Part shown: in pieces, positions 1 through 6,494 of the stretch | Position numbering within the stretch: the first letter of the stretch is position 1 | Layout of the letters: each line of letters begins with the position of its first letter | DNA from: an uncultured Caulobacteraceae bacterium | GTDB taxonomy: Bacteria > Pseudomonadota > Alphaproteobacteria > Caulobacterales > Caulobacteraceae | NCBI GenBank assembly: GCA_903884915.1 | Contig: CAISGS010000340.1 | Location: forward strand, 1-9,664 | Length of the DNA: 9,664 bases | Direction: 5' to 3' | Position numbers and translations under genes: made by a program | Notes under the pieces: generated by a model | Database searches by the model: none | What the model saw: the letters and a program-made list of their open reading frames with translations, nothing else | Told to the model about the DNA's origin: nothing

Positions 1-49
1 ATAGTCAATACTATTGATGTTTTTGTCGGCAATCGTGGTTAATGATAGG
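1..49. other. AT-rich 3' flank of gshB with a short palindrome
   Basis: The 49 bases beyond the gshB stop are clearly AT-richer than the genes. Positions 5-17 form an odd palindrome: TCAATA, a central C, then TATTGA. It could be a weak operator of an unseen gene to the left or part of a poor terminator. There is no GC-rich stem followed by a T-run, so I do not call an intrinsic terminator. Confidence 0.3.
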
Positions 50-991
50 TTAAGATCGAACAGTTTCAATCCGATCCCAGAGTATTGATGAGGCATCAGC
101 ACCGCCGAAACGCTTCAACTGTTGGGCGCCCGTAGGCGAGGTAACATTGATCTCAGTTAAGTAGTTTCCGATCACATCAATACCGACAAACATCAGTCCA
201 CGGCGTTTTAACTCTGGTCCAATCATGGCGCAGATCTCCAGGTCCCGCGCGGTCAGGGACACGGCCTCGGCCCGTCCGCCGACCCGCAGGTTGGAGCGTA
301 CCTGACCCTCGGCGGGGATGCGATTGATGGCCCCGACGGGCTCTCCATCGACCAGCAGAACGCGCTTGTCACCCTTTTCCACGGCGGGCAGGAAGGCCTG
401 AGCAATGACCGGCTCGCGGCTGATCGCCCTGTGCAGTTCCAGCAGGGCTTCAAGATTTTGGTCATCGGCCCGCAGACGCGCCACGCCCGAACCGCCGCCG
501 CCATAGAGGGGCTTGAGCACAATGTCCTTATGCTCATCGCGGAAGGCGAAGATTGCCTCTTCATCGCTGGTGATCAGGGTCGGGGGCTGCAGGCCTTCAA
601 AGCCGGTGACGAACAGCTTTTCTGGGGCATTGCGCACTTCGGAGGGATTATTGACCACCAAGGTCTTGGGGTGGATGCGCTCGAGAAAGTGTGTGGCGGT
701 GATGTAGGCCATGTCGAAGGGCGGATCTTGCCGCATCAGAACCACATCCATTTCGGACAGGTCGCGTGTTTCCATCGGCCCCATCTGGCAGTGATCGCCC
801 TGCACGGCCTTGAGCACGGCGCTACGGCCGCGGGCAAAGACACGCTGGCCAAGCTGGGAGAGGTGTTCGGGTTGATAGATCCACAGGCTGTGACCGCGCG
901 CCTGAGCCTCCATCATCATCATGAAGCTGGTGTCGGTGGTGATGTTGATCCCCTCGATGGGGTCCATCTGGATGGCGACCTTCAGGCTCAT
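50..991 (-). CDS. gshB: Glutathione synthetase (ATP-grasp)
   Basis: Joins gamma-glutamylcysteine and glycine, using ATP, to make glutathione in the cytoplasm; this is the second and last step of the pathway. The 313 residues match the usual length (about 315). The N-terminal signature MDPIEGIN is at residues 9-16, MRQDPPFD at 86-93, the NAPEKL segment near 121-126, the glycine-rich ATP-grasp loop ([11 protein letters not shown]) at 160-170, [14 protein letters not shown] at 207-220, and the Mg/ATP-binding stretch ending in [10 protein letters not shown] at about 279-288. The ATG at 991 is preceded by a strong AAGGAG ribosome site. It is the last gene of the minus-strand cluster, 39 bp after yraN, so it may be cotranscribed or have its own promoter. 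A run of four Met (residues 24-27) is a minor oddity. Identity is very secure. Confidence 0.97.
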   Translation of the reverse strand: MSLKVAIQMDPIEGINITTDTSFMMMMEAQARGHSLWIYQPEHLSQLGQRVFARGRSAVLKAVQGDHCQMGPMETRDLSEMDVVLMRQDPPFDMAYITATHFLERIHPKTLVVNNPSEVRNAPEKLFVTGFEGLQPPTLITSDEEAIFAFRDEHKDIVLKPLYGGGGSGVARLRADDQNLEALLELHRAISREPVIAQAFLPAVEKGDKRVLLVDGEPVGAINRIPAEGQVRSNLRVGGRAEAVSLTARDLEICAMIGPELKRRGLMFVGIDVIGNYLTEINVTSPTGAQQLKRFGGADASSILWDRIETVRS

Positions 992-1030
992 GGTGTGGGC
1001 TCCTTGTGAGGGGTCTTCAGTAAGGTTCGA

Positions 1031-1417
1031 TTATAGGCCGTCATCGGGCCATGCTGCTCGGATATGCCGTGGCCAGCGCCCGGGCGCCAGTGCAATTAGA
1101 TCAAGTCGGACTTCTGCTTCGCGCAGATTTGGCCGACGCGCCGCCAATTCTCTCGCCGCACGATGCAGTCTTTGGCGCTGATCGGTACTGACCGCCTCAA
1201 GCGCGTCGGCAAGGCTGAGGCGAAGCTTGACCTCAATGACCGCTAAGACCTTGCCGCGTTGGGCCAAGATGTCGATCTCGCCCTGCGGGGTCTTGAGGCG
1301 AAAGCCCAAGATCCGGTAGCCCTTGAGCATCAGCCATGCCGCCGCCCAAAGTTCAGCGCGCCGACCGCTTTGACGCGACTTCATGCCGCGCTGGGTCTTT
1401 AGCATGCTGGCGTTCAC
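1031..1417 (-). CDS. yraN: YraN family (UPF0102) nuclease-fold protein
   Basis: A small conserved protein of the UPF0102 family, which has a restriction-endonuclease-like (PD-(D/E)XK) fold; its cellular role is not firmly settled. The fold's active-site pattern is present: Glu22 in the first helix, GEID at residues 46-49, and EVK at 62-64. The length of 128 residues is typical. The start is a GTG at 1417 overlapping the rsmI stop (GTGA, 4 nt), with an AGGGGG-like ribosome site just upstream, which suggests translational coupling. Met5 (ATG at 1405) and Met12 (ATG at 1384) are alternative starts and would still keep the whole domain. The rsmI-yraN pairing is common in proteobacteria and supports the call. 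Confidence 0.9.
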   Translation of the reverse strand: MNASMLKTQRGMKSRQSGRRAELWAAAWLMLKGYRILGFRLKTPQGEIDILAQRGKVLAVIEVKLRLSLADALEAVSTDQRQRLHRAARELAARRPNLREAEVRLDLIALAPGRWPRHIRAAWPDDGL

Positions 1418-2334
1418 GACACCCCCTTGAGGGCCAGGGCGCGTTTGTAGAGAACCTTACGCTCTAGCCCTAGGGCCTTGGCCACCTGAGCGGCGGCTTC
1501 GGAGGGGCCCATGCGCGTTAGGGCCTCAGTCAGGGCGACGTCGGCATCTTCCTGCGTCGAGGCGACGATCTCGCCGGGCCCAACGACAATGACGATCTCA
1601 CCCTTTGGCTTGTCCAGACGCGGATCGACGGCCAGTTCAGTTAAGGTGCCGCGAAGAGTGGTTTCATAGAGCTTGGTCAGCTCGCGCGAGACGCTGGCTT
1701 GGCGTGGGCCAAAGACGCTCGCCATATCAGCGAGACTATCGGCCAGCCGTGAGCCGCCCTCATAGAAGATCAGGGTGCTGCGAAGGGGGGCCAGTTCAGA
1801 CAGGAAACTGATCCGAGCGGCGGATTTTGGCGGTGGAAAACCAGCAAATAAGAACCGGTCGGTCGGAAGACCCGCAACCGTCAGGGCCGCAAGCAGGGCG
1901 GAAGCGCCCGGAATGGGCCAGACCTGCGCGCCTGCTTCAACCGCCTCGCCCACCAGCCGATAGCCGGGATCCGATACCAGCGGCGTTCCCGCATCAGACA
2001 CCAAGGCGACCCGCCCGCCAGAAGCCAGCGCCGCCAAGACCTTGGGCCTGACCCGCTCGGCGGCATATTCGTCATACCGTTCCAGCGGCTTTTTCAGGCC
2101 ATAGGCATTGAGCAACTTGCCGGTGACGCGGGTATCTTCAGCCAGCACCAGATCGGCCTGTGCCAAAACATCCAAGGCGCGCAGGGTAATATCGCGCAGG
2201 TTCCCGATGGGCGTGGCGACAATATAGAGCCCCGGCGCCAGCTCTTGATCTTTCGGTGGCGGATAGATGGGGACCAAGGGCTTGGGCTCGCGCGAAAGGG
2301 ACAGGCGGAACGGTGACCTATGGATTAGCGCCAA
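1414..2334 (-). CDS. rsmI: 16S rRNA (cytidine-1402-2'-O)-methyltransferase RsmI
   Basis: Uses S-adenosylmethionine to methylate the ribose of C1402 in the decoding centre of 16S rRNA. It belongs to the tetrapyrrole-methylase fold family. Motifs in order: PGLYIVATPIGNLRD at 34-48, AEDTR at 65-69, VSDAGTPLVSDPG at 112-124, IPGAS at 141-145, GLPTDRFLFAGFPP at 155-168 and RELTK at 217-221. The C-terminal segment ending in LYKRALALKG is also typical. The start is uncertain: the frame opens at the hemW stop (2371) and contains no ATG before the conserved core. TTG at 2334 gives 306 residues; TTG at 2277 gives 287, closer to the usual 286 or so. The first roughly 30 residues show no family similarity I recognise. 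The stop overlaps the yraN start. Confidence 0.96.
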   Translation of the reverse strand: MALIHRSPFRLSLSREPKPLVPIYPPPKDQELAPGLYIVATPIGNLRDITLRALDVLAQADLVLAEDTRVTGKLLNAYGLKKPLERYDEYAAERVRPKVLAALASGGRVALVSDAGTPLVSDPGYRLVGEAVEAGAQVWPIPGASALLAALTVAGLPTDRFLFAGFPPPKSAARISFLSELAPLRSTLIFYEGGSRLADSLADMASVFGPRQASVSRELTKLYETTLRGTLTELAVDPRLDKPKGEIVIVVGPGEIVASTQEDADVALTEALTRMGPSEAAAQVAKALGLERKVLYKRALALKGVS

Positions 2335-2370
2335 AGCCCGCGCTTCACCACCCTCGACATGGATTGGGCC

Positions 2371-3516
2371 CTATCCGGCGAGAACCGACGTCACCGCATC
2401 GAGAAGGGCGCGGCCTTGCGGAGTGGCGCAGAGCCGGTTGCCTTGGGTGGTGATGAGGCCCAACTCCACCAGCTGCACCACACGGTGATGGTCTGGCGTC
2501 AGGGCTAGGGCCGCTAGATCATGGAACGACACACCCTCGTCGATGCGTAGACCCGCCAAGAGCCGTTCTTCGGCCTGTTCCTGCGGGCTCAAGACCTGCT
2601 CGCTCTCCCAGCCAAGGCCCGTGGCCTCGACCTGATCCCTGTAGTCGCTGATCTTAGAGGCCGCGAAGGTGGCGACCCGTTCGCCTTCGACCGTAATCCG
2701 GCCATGGGCACCGGGCCCGACCCCGACATAGTCTTCGCCTCGCCAATAGATCAGATTGTGACGCGAGCGGGCGGCCTGACCCTTGGCATGGTTGGAGACC
2801 TCATAGGCATCGAAGCCGCGCTGGCTGAGCACGGTCTGGGTGGTCTCATAGAGCACAGCCCCAAGCTCATCATCAGGCGGAACTAAAGCGCCGCGCCGCA
2901 CGGCCCGGTCAAAGGCGGTTCCGCTTTCGATGGTCAGCTGATAGGGCGATATATGATCCGCGCCCAGATCAGCGGCGGCAGAGAGCTCGTCGGCCCAGCC
3001 TTGAGGCGTTTGACCGGGCAGGGCATAGATCAGATCGACCGACAGGCGCGCAAAGATGTCCCGGGCGGTGCGGGCGGCGCGCAGGGCTTCATCCGCCCCA
3101 TGGTTGCGGCCCAAAAGATTGAGTGAGCTATCATTCAGGGACTGCAGGCCAAGGGACAGGCGCTCGACCCCGGCCTTGGCAAAGCCCTCGAACCGTTCGC
3201 GTTCAGCATCGGTAGGATTGGCCTCAAGGGAAATTTCCAGCGCAGCTTGGGACGGCCAGAGGATCTTGGCCTCAGCAATGATCCTCGCCACCGCGTCCGG
3301 CTCCATCAGCGAGGGTGTGCCGCCGCCAAAGAAGATCGAGACCAGAGAACGTGGGCCGGTCAGGTCCGCTTGGGTGCGCATGTCGGTGAGAATGGCTTCG
3401 ACCAACTGCGCCTGTTCGACCTTGCGGCCGCGATCGCGCACGACATTGAAATCGCAATAGGGACAGATGCGGGCGCAATAGGGCCAGTGGACATAGAGGC
3501 CAAGGGGCCGGGTCAA
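2371..3516 (-). CDS. hemW: Heme chaperone HemW (radical SAM)
   Basis: Radical SAM protein of the HemW family, which binds heme and is thought to deliver it to target proteins. It was long annotated as oxygen-independent coproporphyrinogen III oxidase. Cys14, Cys18 and Cys21 form the CxxxCxxC iron-sulfur ligand set ([10 protein letters not shown]). The residue after the third Cys is Asp, and the extra fourth Cys of true HemN (CxxxCxxCxC) is missing, which favours HemW. Other signs are GGGTPSL at 64-70, EANP near 95-98, the SLGLQS segment, GLxxYEVSN-like and HNLIYW motifs in the HemW C-terminal region. The 381-residue length is normal. The start is TTG at 3516, overlapping the rdgB stop (TTGA, 4 nt), and the conserved LYVHWP begins only six residues in, which supports this start. 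Confidence 0.95.
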   Translation of the reverse strand: MTRPLGLYVHWPYCARICPYCDFNVVRDRGRKVEQAQLVEAILTDMRTQADLTGPRSLVSIFFGGGTPSLMEPDAVARIIAEAKILWPSQAALEISLEANPTDAERERFEGFAKAGVERLSLGLQSLNDSSLNLLGRNHGADEALRAARTARDIFARLSVDLIYALPGQTPQGWADELSAAADLGADHISPYQLTIESGTAFDRAVRRGALVPPDDELGAVLYETTQTVLSQRGFDAYEVSNHAKGQAARSRHNLIYWRGEDYVGVGPGAHGRITVEGERVATFAASKISDYRDQVEATGLGWESEQVLSPQEQAEERLLAGLRIDEGVSFHDLAALALTPDHHRVVQLVELGLITTQGNRLCATPQGRALLDAVTSVLAG

Positions 3517-4112
3517 AAGAGCGCCGCCTTGAGCTGATCAAAGGCCCTCATGCGGTGGCTCATATCGTCCTTGGCCTTTGGGTCCATCTCGCCAAAGGTC
3601 ATCTGGTGGCCCTCGGGAACGAAGATTGGATCAAAGCCGAAGCCGTTCAGGCCGCGGGGTGGAAAGGTTAGGTGACCATCAACCCGGCCCTCAACGACGA
3701 AGGCCGGGCCATGGGGCCAAGCTACGGCAAGGGCGCAGGTGAACCAGGCGTGGGTGCTCTTGTCGTCACTCTCATCCATCCGGCGCTCGACCTTGGCCAT
3801 CGCCTCATAGAAATCCTTGCCTGGACCTGCCCAGCGGGCCGAATAGATCCCCGGTTCGCCGCCCAAGGCCGTGACCGACAGACCGCTATCGTCGGACAGG
3901 GCAATCAGGCCGCTTGCATCGGCCGCGAGGCGGGCCTTGAGCAGGGCATTGCCGACAAAGCTGACCTCTGTTTCTTCGGGTTCGGGCAGGCCCAGCTCGC
4001 CCGCTGAGACCAGATTAAACCGTCCCTCGAGTAACAGGCCTAGCTCTCGCACCTTGCCCGGATTATGGGTGGCGACGACAATTTTTGTTCCAGGCTCTAG
4101 GGACAGGGCCAT
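3513..4112 (-). CDS. rdgB: XTP/dITP diphosphatase (RdgB/HAM1)
   Basis: Hydrolyses dITP, XTP and related non-canonical purine triphosphates to monophosphates, keeping deaminated bases out of DNA and RNA. The 199 residues match the family. Motifs: THNPGK at 15-20 (substrate phosphate binding), the [10 protein letters not shown] segment at 51-60, SDDSGL at 73-78 containing the catalytic Asp, [10 protein letters not shown] at 87-96, GFGFDPIF at 147-154 and SHR at 175-177. The ATG at 4112 has a GGAG site about 8 nt upstream. It heads the minus-strand cluster. Only 24 bp separate it from the divergent GST gene, so its promoter must lie largely inside that gene. In many relatives rph lies directly upstream; here 1.5 kb of plus-strand genes intervene. 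Confidence 0.96.
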   Translation of the reverse strand: MALSLEPGTKIVVATHNPGKVRELGLLLEGRFNLVSAGELGLPEPEETEVSFVGNALLKARLAADASGLIALSDDSGLSVTALGGEPGIYSARWAGPGKDFYEAMAKVERRMDESDDKSTHAWFTCALAVAWPHGPAFVVEGRVDGHLTFPPRGLNGFGFDPIFVPEGHQMTFGEMDPKAKDDMSHRMRAFDQLKAALF

Positions 4113-4136
4113 GTTTCACTCCGAGAGGCATCACCG

Positions 4137-4730
4137 ATGAAGCTGTTCTTCTCCCCCACATCACCGTTCGTGCGCAAGGTGCGGATTTGCGCCATCGAGC
4201 TGGGCATTGAAAATCAGCTGGAATTGACTGCATCGAATGCCTTTGCCGAGGACGGTCTGCGCCAGGTCAATCCCCTGTCCAAGGTTCCGGCCCTGCTGCT
4301 TGATGATGGCGGCGTTCTTTATGATTCTCCCGTCCTTTGCGAATATGTCGATTATCTGGGCGGTGGCGGTCTGTTCCCGCCTGCAGGTCCGGCGCGCTGG
4401 ACGGCGCTGCGGCGTCAGGCCCTAGGCGACGGTATTTGCGACGCGGCCCTACGCCAAGTGCTCGAAGGTCGCCGCGCTGAGGGCGATCAACATCAGGACG
4501 AGATCGCCCGCCAAGCCTTGGCCGTCCGTGCGGGTCTTGAGGCTTTGGAGGCAGAGGCCGATAGCCTTTCGGCTGACCGGATGACCATTGGCGAGATCAC
4601 AGTGGCATGCGCGCTCGGCTATCTGGATCTGCGCTTTTCTCATCAGGACTGGCGCATTGGTCGGCCAAGGCTGACGGCTTGGTTTGCCACGCTCTCGCAG
4701 CGGCCCTCCATCCAGTCGACCAAGCCCTGA
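4137..4730 (+). CDS. Glutathione S-transferase, YibF-like
   Basis: A cytosolic two-domain GST resembling E. coli YibF (about 202 residues; this one has 197). The thioredoxin-like N-terminal domain has SPTSPFVRKVR at 6-16, where the active-site Ser or Thr lies, NPLSKVP at 45-51 with the cis-Pro of the glutathione site, and DSP at 63-65 contacting the gamma-glutamyl group. The helical C-terminal domain carries the N-capping-box region (MTIGEITVACALGYLD, about 149-164). The substrate is unknown. ATG at 4137 follows a GAGAGG site with 8 nt spacing. It is divergent from rdgB and may be monocistronic, since a 121-bp AT-rich gap follows. Co-occurrence with gshB about 3 kb away is suggestive but not evidence of shared function. 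Confidence 0.92.
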   Translation: MKLFFSPTSPFVRKVRICAIELGIENQLELTASNAFAEDGLRQVNPLSKVPALLLDDGGVLYDSPVLCEYVDYLGGGGLFPPAGPARWTALRRQALGDGICDAALRQVLEGRRAEGDQHQDEIARQALAVRAGLEALEAEADSLSADRMTIGEITVACALGYLDLRFSHQDWRIGRPRLTAWFATLSQRPSIQSTKP

Positions 4731-4754
4731 GGCAAGGCTAGAGACCATTACCAA

Positions 4755-4815
4755 GGTTTAATATCGCAAAACGATAAGTCAATTGATTGATAATCGATAA
4801 TGACCTAACCTCCTC
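4755..4815 (+). promoter_or_regulatory. Candidate promoter/operator of the DUF2975-HTH module
   Basis: The gap between the GST stop and the DUF2975 start is AT-rich and full of short symmetric repeats. TATCG (4762-4766) faces CGATA (4772-4776) across 5 nt. TCAATTGA (4779-4786) is a perfect palindrome. GATAAT occurs twice, at 4789-4794 and 4796-4801, and CGATAA occurs at 4772 and 4795. The GATAAT copies resemble a -10 hexamer, but I cannot pair them with a good -35 box. Autoregulation by the downstream Cro/CI-type protein is inference. A strong AGGAGA ribosome site lies just before 4852. Confidence 0.4.
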
Positions 4816-4851
4816 CTCGTCGCAAAGGGCGGCTGAGATGAGGAGAAGGCC

Positions 4852-5382
4852 ATGCGTGCCTTGGGTCCAGGTTCGGTATCGAGCCTGCTAAAGATTGTTT
4901 TGGATGTGGTCTATGGGCTGATGCTGTTTGTGGTCGGCGTGCTCGTTGTCGCTGCGATCGCCGCCCTGCTGTTCAAGATCGACCCCGCTGTCGTCAAGCA
5001 GATGTCGATCGATGGCCTGCCCGCCGAGCGCCTGACCCAAGGCCCCGTGATTGCCCTGCTGCTGACGGTTGTCGGTCTCTATGTCGGCGGGGTGACGGTG
5101 GTCATCCATCGCCTGCGTCAGATCTTCACCACCCTGACGGCGGGCGATCCTTTTCATCCCGACAATGTTCGGCGACTGCGCTTGATCGGCCTGATGTTGG
5201 TGACCTTGGAACTGACCGGCTATGCCATTTCAGCCGGTCAAGTTTGGCTCTTCCCGGGCGGCACCAGAGAAGAGACCGTTTTTAGCCTGTCGAGTTGGTT
5301 CTCGATCCTTGTGGTCTTTGTGCTGGCCGAAGTGTTTCGCGAGGGTGCCCGCCTGCGCCGCGAAGCCGAACTGACCATCTAG
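4852..5382 (+). CDS. DUF2975 family four-helix membrane protein
   Basis: Integral membrane protein of unknown function, 176 residues. Four hydrophobic segments are visible at about 13-41, 64-86, 108-131 and 145-162. Between the second and third lies the conserved-looking GDPFHPDN motif (98-105) followed by a basic stretch, and the protein ends in a charged tail closing with EAELTI (171-176). These two motifs and the downstream small HTH gene are the hallmarks of the DUF2975 family, as in the Bacillus YoaS/YozG pair. ATG at 4852 has an excellent ribosome site (AGGAGA). The stop is 20 bp before the HTH gene, so the two are almost certainly cotranscribed. A role as a membrane partner or sensor for the regulator is speculation. 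Confidence 0.85.
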   Translation: MRALGPGSVSSLLKIVLDVVYGLMLFVVGVLVVAAIAALLFKIDPAVVKQMSIDGLPAERLTQGPVIALLLTVVGLYVGGVTVVIHRLRQIFTTLTAGDPFHPDNVRRLRLIGLMLVTLELTGYAISAGQVWLFPGGTREETVFSLSSWFSILVVFVLAEVFREGARLRREAELTI

Positions 5383-5402
5383 GCCAAGGACAGGATCAAG
5401 CC

Positions 5403-5636
5403 ATGCCCATTCGTGTCCAACTCGACCGCCTGCTCCATGACCGCCGCATGTCTCTGACCGAGCTTGCCGATCGGGTCGGTGTGACCATCGCCAACCTGTC
5501 GATCCTCAAGACCGGCAAGGCCAGAGCCATGCGTTTTTCAACGCTCGATGCCCTGTGCCGAGAACTGGACTGCCAGCCCGGAGACCTGCTGGTCTTCGAG
5601 CCGGGTCCCGCCGATATTGAGGATGAGTGGGTCTAG
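5403..5636 (+). CDS. Small Cro/CI-type HTH regulator, YozG-like
   Basis: A 77-residue DNA-binding protein consisting almost only of an XRE-type helix-turn-helix. The sequence [18 protein letters not shown] (16-33) spans the first helices and the turn. It continues through [19 protein letters not shown] and DCQPGDLL, features shared with Bacillus YozG and similar partners of DUF2975 proteins. The frame is open further upstream to 5295, but that part overlaps the DUF2975 gene in another frame. The ATG at 5403 has an AGGA site 7 nt before it and the conserved MPIxVxLD start, so I choose it. The likely role is autoregulation of the module. Its TAG overlaps the rph stop on the other strand within CTAG (5633-5636). 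Confidence 0.88.
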   Translation: MPIRVQLDRLLHDRRMSLTELADRVGVTIANLSILKTGKARAMRFSTLDALCRELDCQPGDLLVFEPGPADIEDEWV

Positions 5637-6352
5637 GCCTCGCCGACCGCGGCCCTTTGCAGGTGGACCAGCTCGTTGATCCCCTTGCGGGCAAGGCCAA
5701 ACAGGCTGTCAAATTCACCTTGGCTAAAGCCGCGCTTTTCACCGGTGGCCTGGACCTCGACGATCTGACCCGTGCCGGTCAGGACGAAGTTGGCATCGGC
5801 CTCGGCGTTGGAATCCTCTTCATATTCAAGGTCGAGGACCGGAACGTCCTTGTAGATGCCGCAGGAGATGGCGGCGACCACGTCAAGGATCGGATCGGCC
5901 TTGATGACGCCCTCTTCCATCAGATGTTTGGTCGCCAGTCGAAGGGCGACCCAAGCGCCGGTGATCGCCGCTGTGCGGGTACCGCCATCGGCCTGAACCA
6001 CGTCGCAGTCGACCGAGATCTGCCGCTCACCCAAGGCCTTGAGGTCGGTGACAGCGCGCAATGACCGCCCGATCAGGCGTTGAATCTCTTGGGTCCGGCC
6101 CGATTGCTTGCCTTGCGCCGCTTCCCGACGACCACGGGTGTGGGTGGCGCGGGGCAACATGCCATATTCGGCAGTGACCCAGCCCTGGCCCTTGCCACGC
6201 AAGAAGCCGGGGACGCCCTCTTCAAGGCTGGCGGTGACCAAAACCTTGGTGTGGCCAAAGGTCACCATGCAGGAGCCTTCTGCATAGCGATTGACGCCGG
6301 TTTCGAGGGTCACGACACGCATTGCATCGGGAAGACGGGCAGAAGGGCGCAT
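5633..6352 (-). CDS. rph: Ribonuclease PH
   Basis: Phosphorolytic 3'-5' exoribonuclease that trims tRNA precursors and other structured RNAs, acting as a hexameric ring. The 239 residues match the family. Characteristic stretches: [19 protein letters not shown] at 55-73, [12 protein letters not shown] at 85-96 with the phosphate-binding Arg86, [13 protein letters not shown] at 116-128, the acidic [13 protein letters not shown] region at 174-186 with the catalytic aspartates, and [12 protein letters not shown] at 199-210. The C-terminus is intact, unlike the frameshifted copy of E. coli K-12. ATG at 6352 has only a weak purine-rich ribosome site. It is divergent from hrcA and convergent with the HTH gene, so it is monocistronic here, whereas rph often leads into rdgB in relatives. 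Confidence 0.97.
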   Translation of the reverse strand: MRPSARLPDAMRVVTLETGVNRYAEGSCMVTFGHTKVLVTASLEEGVPGFLRGKGQGWVTAEYGMLPRATHTRGRREAAQGKQSGRTQEIQRLIGRSLRAVTDLKALGERQISVDCDVVQADGGTRTAAITGAWVALRLATKHLMEEGVIKADPILDVVAAISCGIYKDVPVLDLEYEEDSNAEADANFVLTGTGQIVEVQATGEKRGFSQGEFDSLFGLARKGINELVHLQRAAVGEA

Positions 6353-6371
6353 GGATCGGCTTTCTTTGAGA

Positions 6372-6389
6372 CCAACAGAGCGCTGTTGG
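6372..6389 (-). promoter_or_regulatory. Perfect 7-bp inverted repeat upstream of rph
   Basis: CCAACAG (6372-6378) and CTGTTGG (6383-6389) flank a 4-nt loop. The repeat lies about 20 nt upstream of the rph ATG and in the far part of the rph/hrcA divergent region. It could be a hairpin in the rph leader or a dimeric protein site. The sequence shows the symmetry only; function is unknown. Confidence 0.45.
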
Positions 6390-6410
6390 ACGGTTCATCG
6401 GTTGCAGACG

Positions 6411-6436
6411 CTTGCGCCTGCCTGTAGGGCGCTTAT
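6411..6436 (+). promoter_or_regulatory. Candidate sigma-32 (RpoH) heat-shock promoter of hrcA-grpE
   Basis: CTTG at 6411-6414 and CTTAT at 6432-6436 are separated by exactly 17 nt, matching the alphaproteobacterial RpoH pattern CTTG-N17/18-CYTAT. Transcription would start at about 6443-6445, roughly 50 nt before the hrcA ATG at 6495. The position before a heat-shock operon makes the match more credible. hrcA-grpE of Caulobacter is known to be heat-inducible. The start site is inferred. Confidence 0.6.
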
Positions 6437-6444
6437 CCTATGGA

Positions 6445-6482
6445 AGTGGCGGGCCGTCCACGGCCCCTGACACACGGCCACT
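6445..6482 (+). promoter_or_regulatory. Nested hairpin in the hrcA 5' leader
   Basis: The outer arms AGTGGC (6445-6450) and GCCACT (6477-6482) pair perfectly. Directly inside, GGGCCG (6451-6456) pairs with CGGCCC (6461-6466) around a TCCA loop. Only 10 nt (6467-6476) stay unpaired as a bulge. ACGGCC recurs at 6474-6479, so GGCCGT (6452-6457) has two competing partners. The structure would fill almost all of the leader if transcription starts near 6444, and it ends 12 nt before the ATG. Function is inference; no Shine-Dalgarno is visible in it. Confidence 0.5.
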
Positions 6483-6494
6483 GATAAATTGATC

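Noticed and set aside
431..1009. Plus-strand open frame of 192 codons
   Set aside because: It lies wholly antisense to gshB, a secure gene, and its product has no recognisable domain; it is a by-product of GC-rich codon use.
2371..3516. HemN (oxygen-independent coproporphyrinogen III oxidase)
   Set aside because: The fourth Cys of the HemN CxxxCxxCxC motif is replaced (CDF), and the length and C-terminal HNLIYW motif fit HemW.
4666..4686. Possible terminator at the end of the GST gene (CCAAG/CTTGG arms)
   Set aside because: Only a 5-bp stem, located inside the coding sequence about 45 nt before the stop, with just three T's after it.
5295..5402. Longer N-terminus for the HTH protein
   Set aside because: The extra 36 codons overlap the DUF2975 gene in another frame, look like random sequence, and the ATG at 5403 has its own ribosome site.
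6353..6494. CIRCE element upstream of hrcA
   Set aside because: No sequence resembling the TTAGCACTC / GAGTGCTAA arms is present on either strand of this region.
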